A DNA stretch of 64,000 nucleotides, taken from contig CACJAV010000005.1 in NCBI GenBank assembly GCA_902591485.1, positions 24,468-88,467 of the forward strand, given 5' to 3'. Both the position numbers and the translations under genes were made by a program. Below, in pieces: positions 1 through 8,492 of this stretch (the stretch's first letter is position 1; each line of letters opens with the position of its first letter). The DNA comes from an uncultured Alphaproteobacteria bacterium. GTDB lineage: Bacteria > Pseudomonadota > Alphaproteobacteria > HIMB59 > GCA-002718135. Below the pieces are notes generated by a model, which worked only from the letters and a program-made list of their open reading frames with translations, did not search any database and had not been told where the DNA came from.

Positions 1-209
1 GGATTAAATGTGTCATAAGTTCCAATTGAACTCCTGACTATATCACCACCTTTTTCTGCACTGTTGCTAATGTATTCAACACTTATAAAATCTTTATTAT
101 ATTTTGGTTCACCATGCATAGCAATAGCATGAGATATGTTAGTTTTTGCTGATAGATTTTGGGCAATAAATAAAATAGATAGAGATATAGCTGTGATTAA
201 AATTTTCAT
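1..209 (-). CDS. Extracellular solute-binding protein, YejA-like peptide/oligopeptide ABC family (N-terminal fragment)
   Basis: The gene is cut by the left window edge; 69 codons are visible from the ATG at 209. Residues 1-22 form a secretion signal (MKIL start, hydrophobic core, AxA-like end near LSA). Next come AMHGEPKYNKDF and AEKGGDIV, then GTYDTFNP, which match the N-terminus of SBP_bac_5 proteins of the YejA branch (usually GEPKY, APKGG, GTFDSLNPF). This family binds oligopeptides or related ligands in the periplasm for an ABC importer. It lies 40 bases downstream of the HisN-type gene on the same strand. Substrate cannot be read from this fragment. Confidence 0.75.
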   Translation of the reverse strand, partial: MKILITAISLSILFIAQNLSAKTNISHAIAMHGEPKYNKDFISVEYISNSAEKGGDIVRSSIGTYDTFN

Positions 210-249
210 ATCATTAATATAATTACTTTAATTAAAATTTAAATTAAAT

Positions 250-1026
250 TTATTCGTTTATTAGAGAAATTAATCGAGAGTGCAGCTTTTCATTTGCTGA
301 AGCAACAACACTTCCTTGTGAATCTGTGCTTATTTCCTTACCATATTTATCTGTAATTTTCCCTCCAGCTCCTTCTATTACATTTACTAAAGCCATATAA
401 TCATGAACTTTTAGGGTATCTTCAATGACTATATCAATTAATCCTGATGCAAGCATGCCATACATATAACAATCACCACCATAACGGTAAAATCTGACTT
501 TATTAGTAATCTTGTCTACAGCATTTCTTAACTGAGGCTCATCAAAATATAATCCTGAAGTAAAAAGATAGGCATTTTCAATTTTTGTAACATTAGATGT
601 TTTTGCAGGTTGTTTATTAAAAGTAGAGTCCTGACTTTGGACACCAATCCACCTCTCATTATGAGCTGGACAATTAATTATACCAATAATAGGTTTTTTA
701 TTTTGCGTTAAAGATATTAAATTACCAAAATCTTTGTGTCCTGCAATGTAACTTCTAGTTCCATCAATTGGATCTATAACCCATGTAAATTCAGCACCTG
801 GATTTATGCTATCAAACTCTTCACCTAAAATACCATGGTCAGGATATTCTTTTTCTATCATTGATCTTATTTTTAATTCAGTATTTTTATCAGCAATAGT
901 CACTGGGCTTTCGTCAATTTTATTATCAATATCGATAGAGGTCCGAAAATATTTCATGGAAGTAATACTTGCTTCATCAGCGAGTTTATTGGCAAAGATA
1001 ATATATTCCTGGAAGGAATTATTCAT
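250..1026 (-). CDS. hisN: Inositol-monophosphatase-family phosphatase, HisN-type (histidinol-phosphatase-like)
   Basis: This is a 258-residue Mg-dependent phosphatase of the IMPase fold. Metal-site motifs are visible: GEE at 68-70, DPIDGT at 85-90 followed by RSYIAG, and a late Asp in HDYMAL near 207. RS(F/Y)I after the DGT motif, and a D-Y-x-A-L instead of the WDxAAG of true inositol phosphatases, point to the HisN branch that dephosphorylates histidinol phosphate. Substrate is inferred; other sugar or nucleotide phosphates are possible. It lies 7 bases after the cytochrome c gene, probably co-transcribed. Confidence 0.72.
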   Translation of the reverse strand: MNNSFQEYIIFANKLADEASITSMKYFRTSIDIDNKIDESPVTIADKNTELKIRSMIEKEYPDHGILGEEFDSINPGAEFTWVIDPIDGTRSYIAGHKDFGNLISLTQNKKPIIGIINCPAHNERWIGVQSQDSTFNKQPAKTSNVTKIENAYLFTSGLYFDEPQLRNAVDKITNKVRFYRYGGDCYMYGMLASGLIDIVIEDTLKVHDYMALVNVIEGAGGKITDKYGKEISTDSQGSVVASANEKLHSRLISLINE

Positions 1027-1033
1027 TTAGAAA

Positions 1034-1579
1034 TTAAGGAAGAGGAACAGGAGAATCTGAATGTTCTCTCAAGAAAAGTACTAGATTTGCCCTATCACCA
1101 ACTTTTTTAAGACCTGCAAAGTTCATTTTTGTTCCTTTGATGTATTTTTTTGGTTTATATAAAAATTCTGCTAATTCTTCATAACCCCATTCGCCACCAT
1201 ATTCAGCTAATGCTTTTGAATAAGCAAAGCCTTCTACATTAGCTTTTGGTCTATTAATCAAATTCCATAAATTTGGACCAACTTTATTGGCACTGTCTTT
1301 TTCATAATTATGACACGCACTGCATTTTTTAAATAATTTTTCACCTTTTTCAAGAGAGGCACTAGCCAATAGTAATGAAATTGGTTCTATAATTTCTTCT
1401 TTAGGCGCGATTTCTGAATTAATATCACCTGTATCAGGCACATCTATTTTATAAGCAGTTTCTTCCATTTCGTGATGATCAACATCAACAATTATATCTC
1501 CAAGATGGCCAATGACTGTAACGACGAGTATTGCTAATATAATGGAAGCCAAAATTTTGTTAACTTCAAGTCCAGACAT
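1034..1579 (-). CDS. cycM: Membrane-anchored class I cytochrome c (CycM-like)
   Basis: The product is a 181-residue protein with one N-terminal membrane segment (about residues 7-27), an acidic Pro/Glu-rich linker and a class I cytochrome c domain. The haem site is CSACH at 86-90, followed by KVGPNLW, and the Met ligand lies in GTKMNF near 152. This architecture matches alphaproteobacterial CycM, which carries electrons from the bc1 complex to the terminal oxidase while tethered to the inner membrane. I chose the ATG at 1579 (MSGLEVNK) over a frame-open start at 1630, because homologues begin just before the anchor and the extra 17 residues look unrelated. Confidence 0.82.
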   Translation of the reverse strand: MSGLEVNKILASIILAILVVTVIGHLGDIIVDVDHHEMEETAYKIDVPDTGDINSEIAPKEEIIEPISLLLASASLEKGEKLFKKCSACHNYEKDSANKVGPNLWNLINRPKANVEGFAYSKALAEYGGEWGYEELAEFLYKPKKYIKGTKMNFAGLKKVGDRANLVLFLREHSDSPVPLP

Positions 1580-1670
1580 GTGTAAGACATCTATATAGAT
1601 TTTTTTTAAAATGAATAGAAATGAAAACACTCAATAAATTACTAAATACTGCTTAATTGTCGCATAATTT

Positions 1671-2411
1671 ATGAAATCAGCAGTTATAATTCCAGCGAGA
1701 ATGGCTTCTCAACGTTTTCCGAACAAACCAATGGCTAAAATCGATGGAATTCCAATGATCGAGAGAGTCTGGAGACAGGGAGTGGACTCAAAAATTGGAG
1801 ATGTGTTTGTTGCTTGCTGTGAAAAAGAAGTGTTTGATTTAATTTCATTAAGGGGTGGTAAAGCAATAATGACGAACCCAAATCATCCATCTGGTACTGA
1901 TCGAATTTTTGAGGCATTTAGTTCTCTTGAAAATAAAGATGAGTATGAAAGTATAATCAATCTTCAAGGAGATATGCCATTAATAGACCCTATGATTTTA
2001 GAGAGTGTGAACAAACCTTTGATGCATGGTTACGAGATAGGTACAATAGCTACTGATATTGCTAAAAAGGATGCAGAAAATCCAAATATTACAAAAGTAT
2101 TAGTAAATTGGCACAAAACAGACTCTGTTGGAGAGTCTACTGATTTTTATAAAGAGTCAAAAAGGCAAGTTGAAAATATATATCAGCATGTGGGAATTTA
2201 TAGCTTTAAACCTAATGCTCTTTATAACTTTGTGTCTATGAAGCCTTCAAATAACGAAATTGAAAGAAAATTAGAGCAATTGAGAGCACTTGATGCAGGT
2301 GTTAAAATAGGAATAACCTATGTAGAAAAGATTCCAATTAGTGTAGATACCCTCGAAGATTTAATGTTAATAGAAAAAATCATAAAAACCAATAATGAAA
2401 CAAATATATAA
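1671..2411 (+). CDS. kdsB: 3-deoxy-manno-octulosonate cytidylyltransferase
   Basis: KdsB activates KDO as CMP-KDO for lipopolysaccharide inner-core synthesis in the cytoplasm. The 246-residue protein starts with the nucleotidyltransferase signature IIPARMASQRFPNKPM and has NLQGDMPLI for metal and CTP binding near residue 100. Length is normal for the family. It is divergent from the cytochrome c gene and overlaps pheA by 17 bases, so the two are likely translated from one message. Its presence implies an LPS-bearing outer membrane. Confidence 0.93.
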   Translation: MKSAVIIPARMASQRFPNKPMAKIDGIPMIERVWRQGVDSKIGDVFVACCEKEVFDLISLRGGKAIMTNPNHPSGTDRIFEAFSSLENKDEYESIINLQGDMPLIDPMILESVNKPLMHGYEIGTIATDIAKKDAENPNITKVLVNWHKTDSVGESTDFYKESKRQVENIYQHVGIYSFKPNALYNFVSMKPSNNEIERKLEQLRALDAGVKIGITYVEKIPISVDTLEDLMLIEKIIKTNNETNI

Positions 2412-3237
2412 TTTTGCCTTTCAAGGTGTCAATGGAGCTTATAGCGAGCAAGCGGGTAAAAATGTTTTTCCAAATGCCACCAGTGTTCCTTGCGCAACAT
2501 TTGAGGAGATGTTTGATACTGTTAGAGATGGTAAGGCCGAGATTGCTTTAGTGCCTATAGAAAATTCACAAGCAGGAAGAGTTGCAGATACACAAAGATT
2601 AATTCCTGACTCAGAATTACAAATCATAGGAGAATATTTCTTAGAGGTTAGGCATAACCTAATGTCTATTCCAGGCACAAACATTAATGAGATTAAAAGA
2701 ATTCATAGTCATGAGCAAGGAATTGCACAATGTCGAAATAAAATAATTAAACTTAACAAAGAAATGATTGTTGCAGCGGACACTGCAGGGTCAGCAAAAA
2801 AAATATCAAAACTAAATAGTAAAGAAGATGCCGCAATAGCTTCTTCGCTTGCTGCAGATATTTATAACTTAGAAATAATTGAAAAAGATTTTCAAGATTC
2901 TCAAAATAATGTGACGAGATTTTTAATCATGTCAAAACAAAAAAATGAGATAAAATCTGATGAACAAGATCTATTGACCACACTAGTTTTTGTAGTGAGG
3001 AGTATACCTGCGTCCCTTTATAAATGTCTAGGTGGTTTTGCAAGCAATGGAATTAATATTACGAAATTAGAAAGCTATATTCATCCTCAAGGTTTTGATG
3101 TAGCCCAGTTTTACATAGATTTTGAAGGACATCCAGATAATCACTCTGTAAAGTTGGCATTGGAGGAAATGAAATTTTTTTGCAAAGAAATAAAAGTCTT
3201 GGGTGTTTATAAAAAGTCAGATTTTAGAAAAAAATAA
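2395..3237 (+). CDS. pheA: Prephenate dehydratase
   Basis: This enzyme converts prephenate to phenylpyruvate in phenylalanine synthesis. The 280-residue monofunctional form opens with FQGVNGAYSEQA and carries ALVPIENSQAGRV and the NVTRFLIM motif with the catalytic Thr. A C-terminal ACT domain (about 190-275, including the ESYIHP element) is the usual phenylalanine feedback site. There is no chorismate mutase domain, as is normal in alphaproteobacteria. The start overlaps the 3' end of kdsB by 17 bases. Confidence 0.93.
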   Translation: MKQIYNFAFQGVNGAYSEQAGKNVFPNATSVPCATFEEMFDTVRDGKAEIALVPIENSQAGRVADTQRLIPDSELQIIGEYFLEVRHNLMSIPGTNINEIKRIHSHEQGIAQCRNKIIKLNKEMIVAADTAGSAKKISKLNSKEDAAIASSLAADIYNLEIIEKDFQDSQNNVTRFLIMSKQKNEIKSDEQDLLTTLVFVVRSIPASLYKCLGGFASNGINITKLESYIHPQGFDVAQFYIDFEGHPDNHSVKLALEEMKFFCKEIKVLGVYKKSDFRKK

Positions 3238-3280
3238 ACATAATAGATAAATCACAAGTTATTTTTTTCCCCTTTAATGG

Positions 3281-3286
3281 TATAGT
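3281..3286 (+). promoter_or_regulatory. Probable -10 element of the SRP RNA gene
   Basis: TATAGT ends 6 bases before the inferred 5' end of the SRP RNA, the expected distance for a -10 box. The -35 region at the right spacing (GTTATT, 3258-3263) is weak, so this rests mainly on position. Confidence 0.4.
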
Positions 3287-3292
3287 GTAAAT

Positions 3293-3380
3293 GGAAGGTT
3301 TGAGGGCGAATATATTGCTAATCCAGTCAGGTCTGAAAAGAAGCAGCTGTACCAATTCTATTCGGGTCTTATAACCTTCC
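3293..3380 (+). ncRNA. ffs: Bacterial small signal recognition particle RNA (4.5S)
   Basis: The conserved SRP domain IV core is present as CAGGTCTGAAAAGAAGCAGC (3328-3347), corresponding to the canonical CAGGTCCGGAAGGAAGCAGC loop that binds Ffh. The ends GGAAGGTT (3293-3300) and AACCTTCC (3373-3380) are perfectly complementary and close the long hairpin, giving an RNA of about 88 nt. The position directly ahead of dnaX is common in alphaproteobacteria. There is no terminator: the dnaX ATG begins only 9 bases after the terminal stem, so the RNA 3' end is probably made by processing of a longer transcript. Confidence 0.93.
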
Positions 3381-3389
3381 TTGAATATT

Positions 3390-5063
3390 ATGACAGTAAA
3401 TACAGAATATAAAGTTCTTGCTAGAAAATATAGACCCCAAACATTTGGTGATTTAATTGGACAAGAAACTTTGGTTCAAATTTTAACTAATGCAATAACA
3501 ACTAGCAGAATTGCAAATGCTTATCTTTTAACAGGTGTGCGAGGTGTCGGTAAAACTACTACAGCAAGATTAATTGCAATGAGTTTGAACTGTGAAAATA
3601 GAAAAGAATCTAGCTGCGAACCTTGTGGAAATTGTGACTCATGTCAATCTATTAGATCAGATCATAATTTAGACGTTATTGAAATGGATGCTGCGAGTAA
3701 AACTGGTGTTGATGATGTCCGTGAAATTATTGATAACGTAAAATATAAACCCGTAAATAGTACATTTAAAATATTTATTATTGACGAGGTGCATATGCTC
3801 TCTAAAAGTGCGTTTAATGCACTTTTAAAAACTTTAGAGGAACCACCTGAACATGTTAAATTCATTTTTGCTACAACTGAAGTAAAAAAAATTCCCGTAA
3901 CAATTTTATCTAGATGTCAACGTTTTGATCTTAAACGAGTTGATTTTGAAAATTTATCAAAACATCTTAAAAAAATTTCAGAACTTGAAAAAGTAAAAAT
4001 TGATGATGATGCAATAGCGCTTTTGGTCAGAGCTGGTGATGGCTCTGTAAGAGACTCTATAAGTTTACTGGATCAAGCAGTTATAAACAACAGTAAAAAT
4101 GTTACAGCTGAGACTGTTAGTAACATGTTAGGTCTTGCTGATAGAGGAAAAATATATGATTTGCTGGAATCTGCTGCTGAAGGAAATGCATCTAAATCAC
4201 TAATCATTTTTAGAGATTTATATAATTCTGGGGCTGATATTCTGATGATTTTTGAGGAATTGCTTAATGCTGTTCATTCTATTACGCAAATTAAAATTTC
4301 CCCAGATATAAAAAAAGATATTTCGATACCTGAAATTGAAAGAGTAAAAGGTGACTATTTTTCGAATAAATTATCTATGAACGCTCTTGGCATAATGTGG
4401 CAGGTTCTTTTCAAAGGCTTTCAAGAACTACAAAATGGATTTCATCTTTTTCAACTGGGAGAAATGATAATTATAAGACTTATTTACATAAGTAGTAATC
4501 CTAATCCTGAAGGCACTAAAAAAGAAATTCTGAATAAAAAAAATGAAGATGCTCAATCAATTTCAAAAGATCAGGAAATAAAAAAAAAAGTTGATTTAAA
4601 TACAGGTGCCAACACCGTAAATAGTGATGCCGCAACATCTTCTGAAATTAAAATTCCTAATTTTAGACAATTTGTTGATCTTTTTTATAAGAAAAGAGAG
4701 GCTTTATTGCATACTCAGCTTTATAACTCAGTTAAACTAATATCATTTAAAGAAGGGGAAGTTGTCATAAATACTTCATTAATAAGAGATCAGCATTTTA
4801 ATAGAAATGTTGGAAAGCTAATTTCTAAATGGACGGGCAGAATATGGCAAATACACTCTTCAGATAGCAACATTGGAAGCTCTTTAAGTGAAGAAGATGT
4901 TATTGATCAGCAAAATGAAATAAAAACAATGAAAAACCACCCTGAGGTAATAAAAATTCTAGAAGCTCTTCCAGGTTTGAGTATTCATTCTATTACTGAT
5001 ATTACAGATACTGTTGATGAAACAATTGATGAATTTGAGTCAGAAAACCATAAGGAGGTATAA
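3390..5063 (+). CDS. dnaX: DNA polymerase III clamp-loader subunit gamma/tau
   Basis: The product is a 557-residue AAA+ ATPase that loads the sliding clamp and ties the replisome together. Walker A (GVRGVGKTTTARL) lies near residues 49-61, the zinc-module cysteines at 76, 79, 82 and 85 (with another at 68), and Walker B DEVH near 132-135. A Lys/Glu/Asn-rich linker follows domain III, and then a tau-specific C-terminal region. I start it at the ATG at 3390; a TTG at 3381 would touch the end of the SRP RNA. A 10-A tract in the linker (4580-4589) may cause slippage to a gamma-like form. It overlaps ybaB by one base. Confidence 0.95.
   Translation: MTVNTEYKVLARKYRPQTFGDLIGQETLVQILTNAITTSRIANAYLLTGVRGVGKTTTARLIAMSLNCENRKESSCEPCGNCDSCQSIRSDHNLDVIEMDAASKTGVDDVREIIDNVKYKPVNSTFKIFIIDEVHMLSKSAFNALLKTLEEPPEHVKFIFATTEVKKIPVTILSRCQRFDLKRVDFENLSKHLKKISELEKVKIDDDAIALLVRAGDGSVRDSISLLDQAVINNSKNVTAETVSNMLGLADRGKIYDLLESAAEGNASKSLIIFRDLYNSGADILMIFEELLNAVHSITQIKISPDIKKDISIPEIERVKGDYFSNKLSMNALGIMWQVLFKGFQELQNGFHLFQLGEMIIIRLIYISSNPNPEGTKKEILNKKNEDAQSISKDQEIKKKVDLNTGANTVNSDAATSSEIKIPNFRQFVDLFYKKREALLHTQLYNSVKLISFKEGEVVINTSLIRDQHFNRNVGKLISKWTGRIWQIHSSDSNIGSSLSEEDVIDQQNEIKTMKNHPEVIKILEALPGLSIHSITDITDTVDETIDEFESENHKEV
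4580..4594 (+). promoter_or_regulatory. Candidate slippage site in dnaX (A10 tract followed by stops in both other frames)
   Basis: Ten consecutive A bases (4580-4589) sit at the linker between the clamp-loader core and the tau C-terminus. A -1 shift after codon 400 reads AGT then TGA (stop at 4592-4594); a +1 shift reads TTG ATT TAA (stop at 4597-4599). Either yields a product of about 401-402 residues, the expected layout for a gamma form. Thermus and Escherichia dnaX are known to use A-rich slippery sites. Long A runs are common in this genome, so the function is inferred. Confidence 0.4.
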
Positions 5064-5386
5064 TGGTTAATATAGGCAATATGATGAAACAAGCGCAGCA
5101 GCTCCAAAAAAAAATGGCAGATGCGCAGGAAAAGCTAAATTCCATTGAGGTTGAGGGAGTTTCAGGAGGTGGAGTGGTAAAAGTTACTGCTACAGCTAAA
5201 GGAGAAATAAAAAGAATTAATATTGATGAAAGTTTATTAAAGCCTGAGGATAAAGAAATAACTGAAGATTTAATCGTCGCTGCTATTAATGATGCTAAAC
5301 AAAAAGGTGAAGTGGCCGCACAAGAAGAAATGAAATCTGTAACAGGAGGACTGCCTTTACCACCTGGTATGAAATTGCCTTTTTAA
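5063..5386 (+). CDS. ybaB: YbaB/EbfC family nucleoid-associated protein
   Basis: This 107-residue protein belongs to the YbaB/EbfC family, small dimeric DNA-binding proteins encoded between dnaX and recR in many bacteria. It starts MVNIGNMMKQAQQLQKKM, has the typical amphipathic N-terminal helix and a GGGVVKVTATAKGE strand region, and ends in a short PLPPGMKLPF tail. A strong AAGGAGG at 5052-5058 precedes the ATG, which overlaps the dnaX stop by one base. Its role is inferred from the family (nucleoid organisation, possibly linked to recombination). Confidence 0.92.
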   Translation: MVNIGNMMKQAQQLQKKMADAQEKLNSIEVEGVSGGGVVKVTATAKGEIKRINIDESLLKPEDKEITEDLIVAAINDAKQKGEVAAQEEMKSVTGGLPLPPGMKLPF

Positions 5387-5389
5387 ATA

Positions 5390-5989
5390 ATGGATGGATC
5401 TGCGATAGAAAAATTAATAGCCGATATTTCTAAATTACCAGGTTTAGGAAGACGTTCTGCTCAGAGAATTGCTTTATATCTATTAAAAAATAAGGATCGT
5501 TCTTTGTTGCCCTTGATTCAGACTTTAGAATCATCCCACAAACTAATAAGTGAATGCTCAGCATGTGGAAATGTTGATATGACAAATCCTTGTAATATTT
5601 GTGCAAGTTCGAATAGAGATCAGAAATCCATTTGTATTATTGAGGATGTGTCAGATTTATGGACATTTGAAAGAACCGGTTTTTATAGGGGATTGTATCA
5701 TGTATTAGGAGGTTCTTTATCTGCTATAAACGGAATAGGTATGGAAGAGCTTACAATTACAAAGCTCGTCAAAAGAATTGAAGAAAATCAAATTAGTGAA
5801 GTAATACTGGCTTTAAGCACTACAATGGAAGGTCAAACAACCACACATGTGATTGCCGACAAGTTAGAGTCATTTAAAAATTTAACAGTAACAAGATTAG
5901 CTCAAGGAATACCTATTGGTGGTGAGGTGCATTATCTAGATGAAAATACTTTAAATACTGCATTTCAATCACGAAAAAAAATAGTCTAG
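5390..5989 (+). CDS. recR: Recombination mediator RecR
   Basis: RecR acts with RecF and RecO to load RecA on gapped DNA. The 199-residue protein has an N-terminal helix-hairpin-helix region (LPGLGRRSAQR), a four-cysteine zinc finger (C56, C59, C68, C71) and a Toprim domain beginning at ICIIEDVSD. Length is typical. It follows ybaB by three bases in the conserved dnaX-ybaB-recR order and is followed 6 bases later by def. Confidence 0.95.
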   Translation: MDGSAIEKLIADISKLPGLGRRSAQRIALYLLKNKDRSLLPLIQTLESSHKLISECSACGNVDMTNPCNICASSNRDQKSICIIEDVSDLWTFERTGFYRGLYHVLGGSLSAINGIGMEELTITKLVKRIEENQISEVILALSTTMEGQTTTHVIADKLESFKNLTVTRLAQGIPIGGEVHYLDENTLNTAFQSRKKIV

Positions 5990-5995
5990 AAATTA

Positions 5996-6505
5996 ATGGA
6001 AATATTATTAGTTCCTAATGAAGTTTTACGTCTTAAAGCAAAAAAACTAACAAAAATTACCAAAGAAGATATTAATTTTGCTCATCAAATGATGGAAACC
6101 ATGATTAAGGCTCCAGGCGTTGGATTGGCAGCCAATCAAGTTGGAATATTAAAGCAAATTGTTACAATAAATTTTGAAGATAAGGAAAATGACAAAAAAG
6201 CAAATTATATTTTATTCAATCCTTCAATTATAGAGTATTCAGCAGAAAAAACTATTATGGAAGAGGGATGCCTGTCTTTGCCAGAGCAATATGCAGATGT
6301 TGAAAGACCAAAACAAATAATTATCGAGTATACAGATGAAAATGAAAAATTAATAAAAAAAGAAATAGATGGTTATGAAGCCAGAATACTGCAACATGAA
6401 ATTGATCATTTATCTGGAAAATTATTCGTTGACTATCTATCATCCTTAAAAAGAAACATATTAATAAAAAAAGTAAAAAAATTACAAAATACAAAAAAAA
6501 GATGA
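5996..6505 (+). CDS. def: Peptide deformylase
   Basis: This Fe(II) metalloprotease removes the formyl group from nascent N-terminal methionine. All three family motifs are present: GVGLAANQVG (41-50), EGCLSLP (90-96, with the Cys metal ligand) and HEIDH (134-138, two His ligands and the catalytic Glu). The 169-residue length is normal, with a Lys-rich C-terminus. It overlaps fmt by four bases (ATGA), and the two products act in sequence on formyl-methionine. Confidence 0.96.
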   Translation: MEILLVPNEVLRLKAKKLTKITKEDINFAHQMMETMIKAPGVGLAANQVGILKQIVTINFEDKENDKKANYILFNPSIIEYSAEKTIMEEGCLSLPEQYADVERPKQIIIEYTDENEKLIKKEIDGYEARILQHEIDHLSGKLFVDYLSSLKRNILIKKVKKLQNTKKR

Positions 6506-7425
6506 ATGATAAAAAAATAATTTTTATGGGCACACCGCATATAGCCGCCCAACATTTACAGTACTTAATTGATAGTAGTTTAAATATAATTGGTGTGTTT
6601 ACACAACCACCAAGAAAAAAAAATAGAGGTATGCAAATTGAAGAAAGCCCAGTTCATCAAATTGCTAAAAAAAATAATTTACAAACCTTTTATCCAAACT
6701 CTATAGATTACTCAGTAATAGAAAAAATAAAGAGTCTTAATCCTGATATAATTATTGTAGTTGCATATGGTATAATTTTACCATCGCAATTTCTAAACAT
6801 ACCAAAATTTGGATGTATTAATATTCATGTATCTCTCCTGCCAAGATGGAGAGGGGCAGCACCAATTGAACATGCTTTGCTAGCAGGAGATGTAAAAACT
6901 GGCATAAGTGTAATTAAGATTTCTCCTAAACTGGACGCTGGAGATATTCTTTATCAAGAAAGCTTAAAAATAAGTGAAGATATGTATAGTGATGAATTAA
7001 CAAGTGCCCTCACAAATTTAGGCAAAAGGACAATGCTTCAAGTTTTGCCAATAATTTTTGAAAAAAATATTTCATCTAATAAACAGGACTCAAATAAAGT
7101 TACGTACGCAAAAAAGTTCACATCAAATGATAGAAAAATAAATTTTAATAATTCTACTACTCAAGTGTATAATCACATTCGAGCTCATGGACCAAAACCA
7201 GGTTCATGGTTTGTTTATCGAGGTGAAAGAATTAAAATTTTAAAAGCTACAAAACATAAAGATAAAGGGAAGCAATCCACTATCTTAAATAATAAATTTA
7301 TGCTCGCATGTACTGATGGAAGTATACTTCCTACTCTTATACAGCGTGAAGGTAAAAAAGCTGTTGAATTAAAAGATTTTATTCAAGGCTTCTCTTTTGC
7401 AGTTAATGATAAAATAAATGCCTAA
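6502..7425 (+). CDS. fmt: Methionyl-tRNA formyltransferase
   Basis: Fmt formylates initiator Met-tRNA with 10-formyl-tetrahydrofolate. The 307-residue protein has an N-terminal Rossmann-like domain opening IIFMGTPHIAA, the signature HVSLLPRWRGAAPIEHAL with catalytic N107 and H109, and D145 in SPKLDAGDIL. A C-terminal OB-fold domain follows from about residue 205. It is translationally coupled to def upstream and overlaps truA by 8 bases. Confidence 0.95.
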   Translation: MNDKKIIFMGTPHIAAQHLQYLIDSSLNIIGVFTQPPRKKNRGMQIEESPVHQIAKKNNLQTFYPNSIDYSVIEKIKSLNPDIIIVVAYGIILPSQFLNIPKFGCINIHVSLLPRWRGAAPIEHALLAGDVKTGISVIKISPKLDAGDILYQESLKISEDMYSDELTSALTNLGKRTMLQVLPIIFEKNISSNKQDSNKVTYAKKFTSNDRKINFNNSTTQVYNHIRAHGPKPGSWFVYRGERIKILKATKHKDKGKQSTILNNKFMLACTDGSILPTLIQREGKKAVELKDFIQGFSFAVNDKINA

Positions 7426-8152
7426 TTATAAGATTACTGTTGAGTATGATGGCACTAATTTTGTTGGTTGGCAACAGCAAGCAAATGGAGTATCAGTTCA
7501 GTCATCATTGCAAGACTCTGTGTTTAAGCTCTCAGGTGAAAAAGTTGTTGTGTATGGAGCGGGAAGAACGGATGCAGGTGTTCATGCTTATGGGCAGGTT
7601 GCTTCTTTTGTAATTTCAAAAAAAATCTCTACCGATGTAATTAGAGATGGCTTAAATCAACATTTACGGCCTCTAATGATCTCAGTTTTAAAAGCAGAGG
7701 AAGTAGATAATGATTTTCATGCAAGATTTTCAGCTAAAAAAAGATGGTATGTATATAAAATAATTAACAGAAGGTCTCCATTAACAATAGATGCAAATCG
7801 TGCATGGTGTGTTCATAAAATTTTAGATACAAAAAAAATGCAAAATGAATCTGCTTCATTTCTTGGTAAACACGACTTAAATGCTTTTCGTTCTGCGCAT
7901 TGCCAATCAAAAAGTAGCATCAGAACTATTGATGATATAATCATTAATATTAAAAACGAGAGTATATTTATTGAAGTTGTAGCAAAATCCTTTCTTCATT
8001 CACAAGTAAGAATCATGGTTGGTACCTTAGTAGATATTGCTAAGGGAAATATTAATACATCTATATTAGAAATTATTAATTCTAAAAACAGGGAAGTTGC
8101 CGGGCAAACAGCACCTGCAAACGGCTTATATTTAAAAAAAATTGCTTATTAA
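7418..8152 (+). CDS. truA: tRNA pseudouridine(38-40) synthase
   Basis: TruA makes pseudouridine at positions 38-40 in the tRNA anticodon stem. The 244-residue protein contains YGAGRTDAGVHAYGQ with catalytic Asp52, FHARFSAKKRWY, and the late VAKSFLHSQVRIMVGTL region. It is the last gene of the plus-strand run that begins at kdsB and is convergent with the DUF1289 gene across a 16-base gap without a visible hairpin. Confidence 0.95.
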   Translation: MPNYKITVEYDGTNFVGWQQQANGVSVQSSLQDSVFKLSGEKVVVYGAGRTDAGVHAYGQVASFVISKKISTDVIRDGLNQHLRPLMISVLKAEEVDNDFHARFSAKKRWYVYKIINRRSPLTIDANRAWCVHKILDTKKMQNESASFLGKHDLNAFRSAHCQSKSSIRTIDDIIINIKNESIFIEVVAKSFLHSQVRIMVGTLVDIAKGNINTSILEIINSKNREVAGQTAPANGLYLKKIAY

Positions 8153-8168
8153 AATCAAGCTTGTTTAT

Positions 8169-8441
8169 TTAATTATTACGAGACTCCAACAATTTTTTTT
8201 TGATCAGTGATAACCCACTTTCTTGTTTTGATTTATAGGACTCATCAAAAGCTTTTAAATGCCATCCACTCAGACGGCTTCTTAATAAGTCAATATTTTT
8301 TAACTTCCATTCATTTGTTGTATTTTCATCTTTCCAAGCTTTTTTATCATCACTTGATCTAGCACATCCATAGCAAAAACCACTAATAGGATCAGTTTTG
8401 CAGACGCTAATACATGGAGAAATAATATTTTGTTGACTCAT
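8169..8441 (-). CDS. DUF1289 family protein
   Basis: This 90-residue protein carries the DUF1289 cysteine pattern: SPCISVCKTDPISGFCYGCA at about residues 8-27, followed by a Trp (KAW) at the place where the family has EIxxW. The four clustered Cys suggest a small metal-binding module. The family is common in proteobacteria and has no established function. The C-terminal half is Lys/Ser-rich and variable. It is divergent from the flavodoxin-fold gene. Confidence 0.82.
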   Translation of the reverse strand: MSQQNIISPCISVCKTDPISGFCYGCARSSDDKKAWKDENTTNEWKLKNIDLLRSRLSGWHLKAFDESYKSKQESGLSLIKKKLLESRNN

Positions 8442-8492
8442 AAATATTTAATTATATTTTTTTTCCAATAATTCAATTACAATACTCTAATT

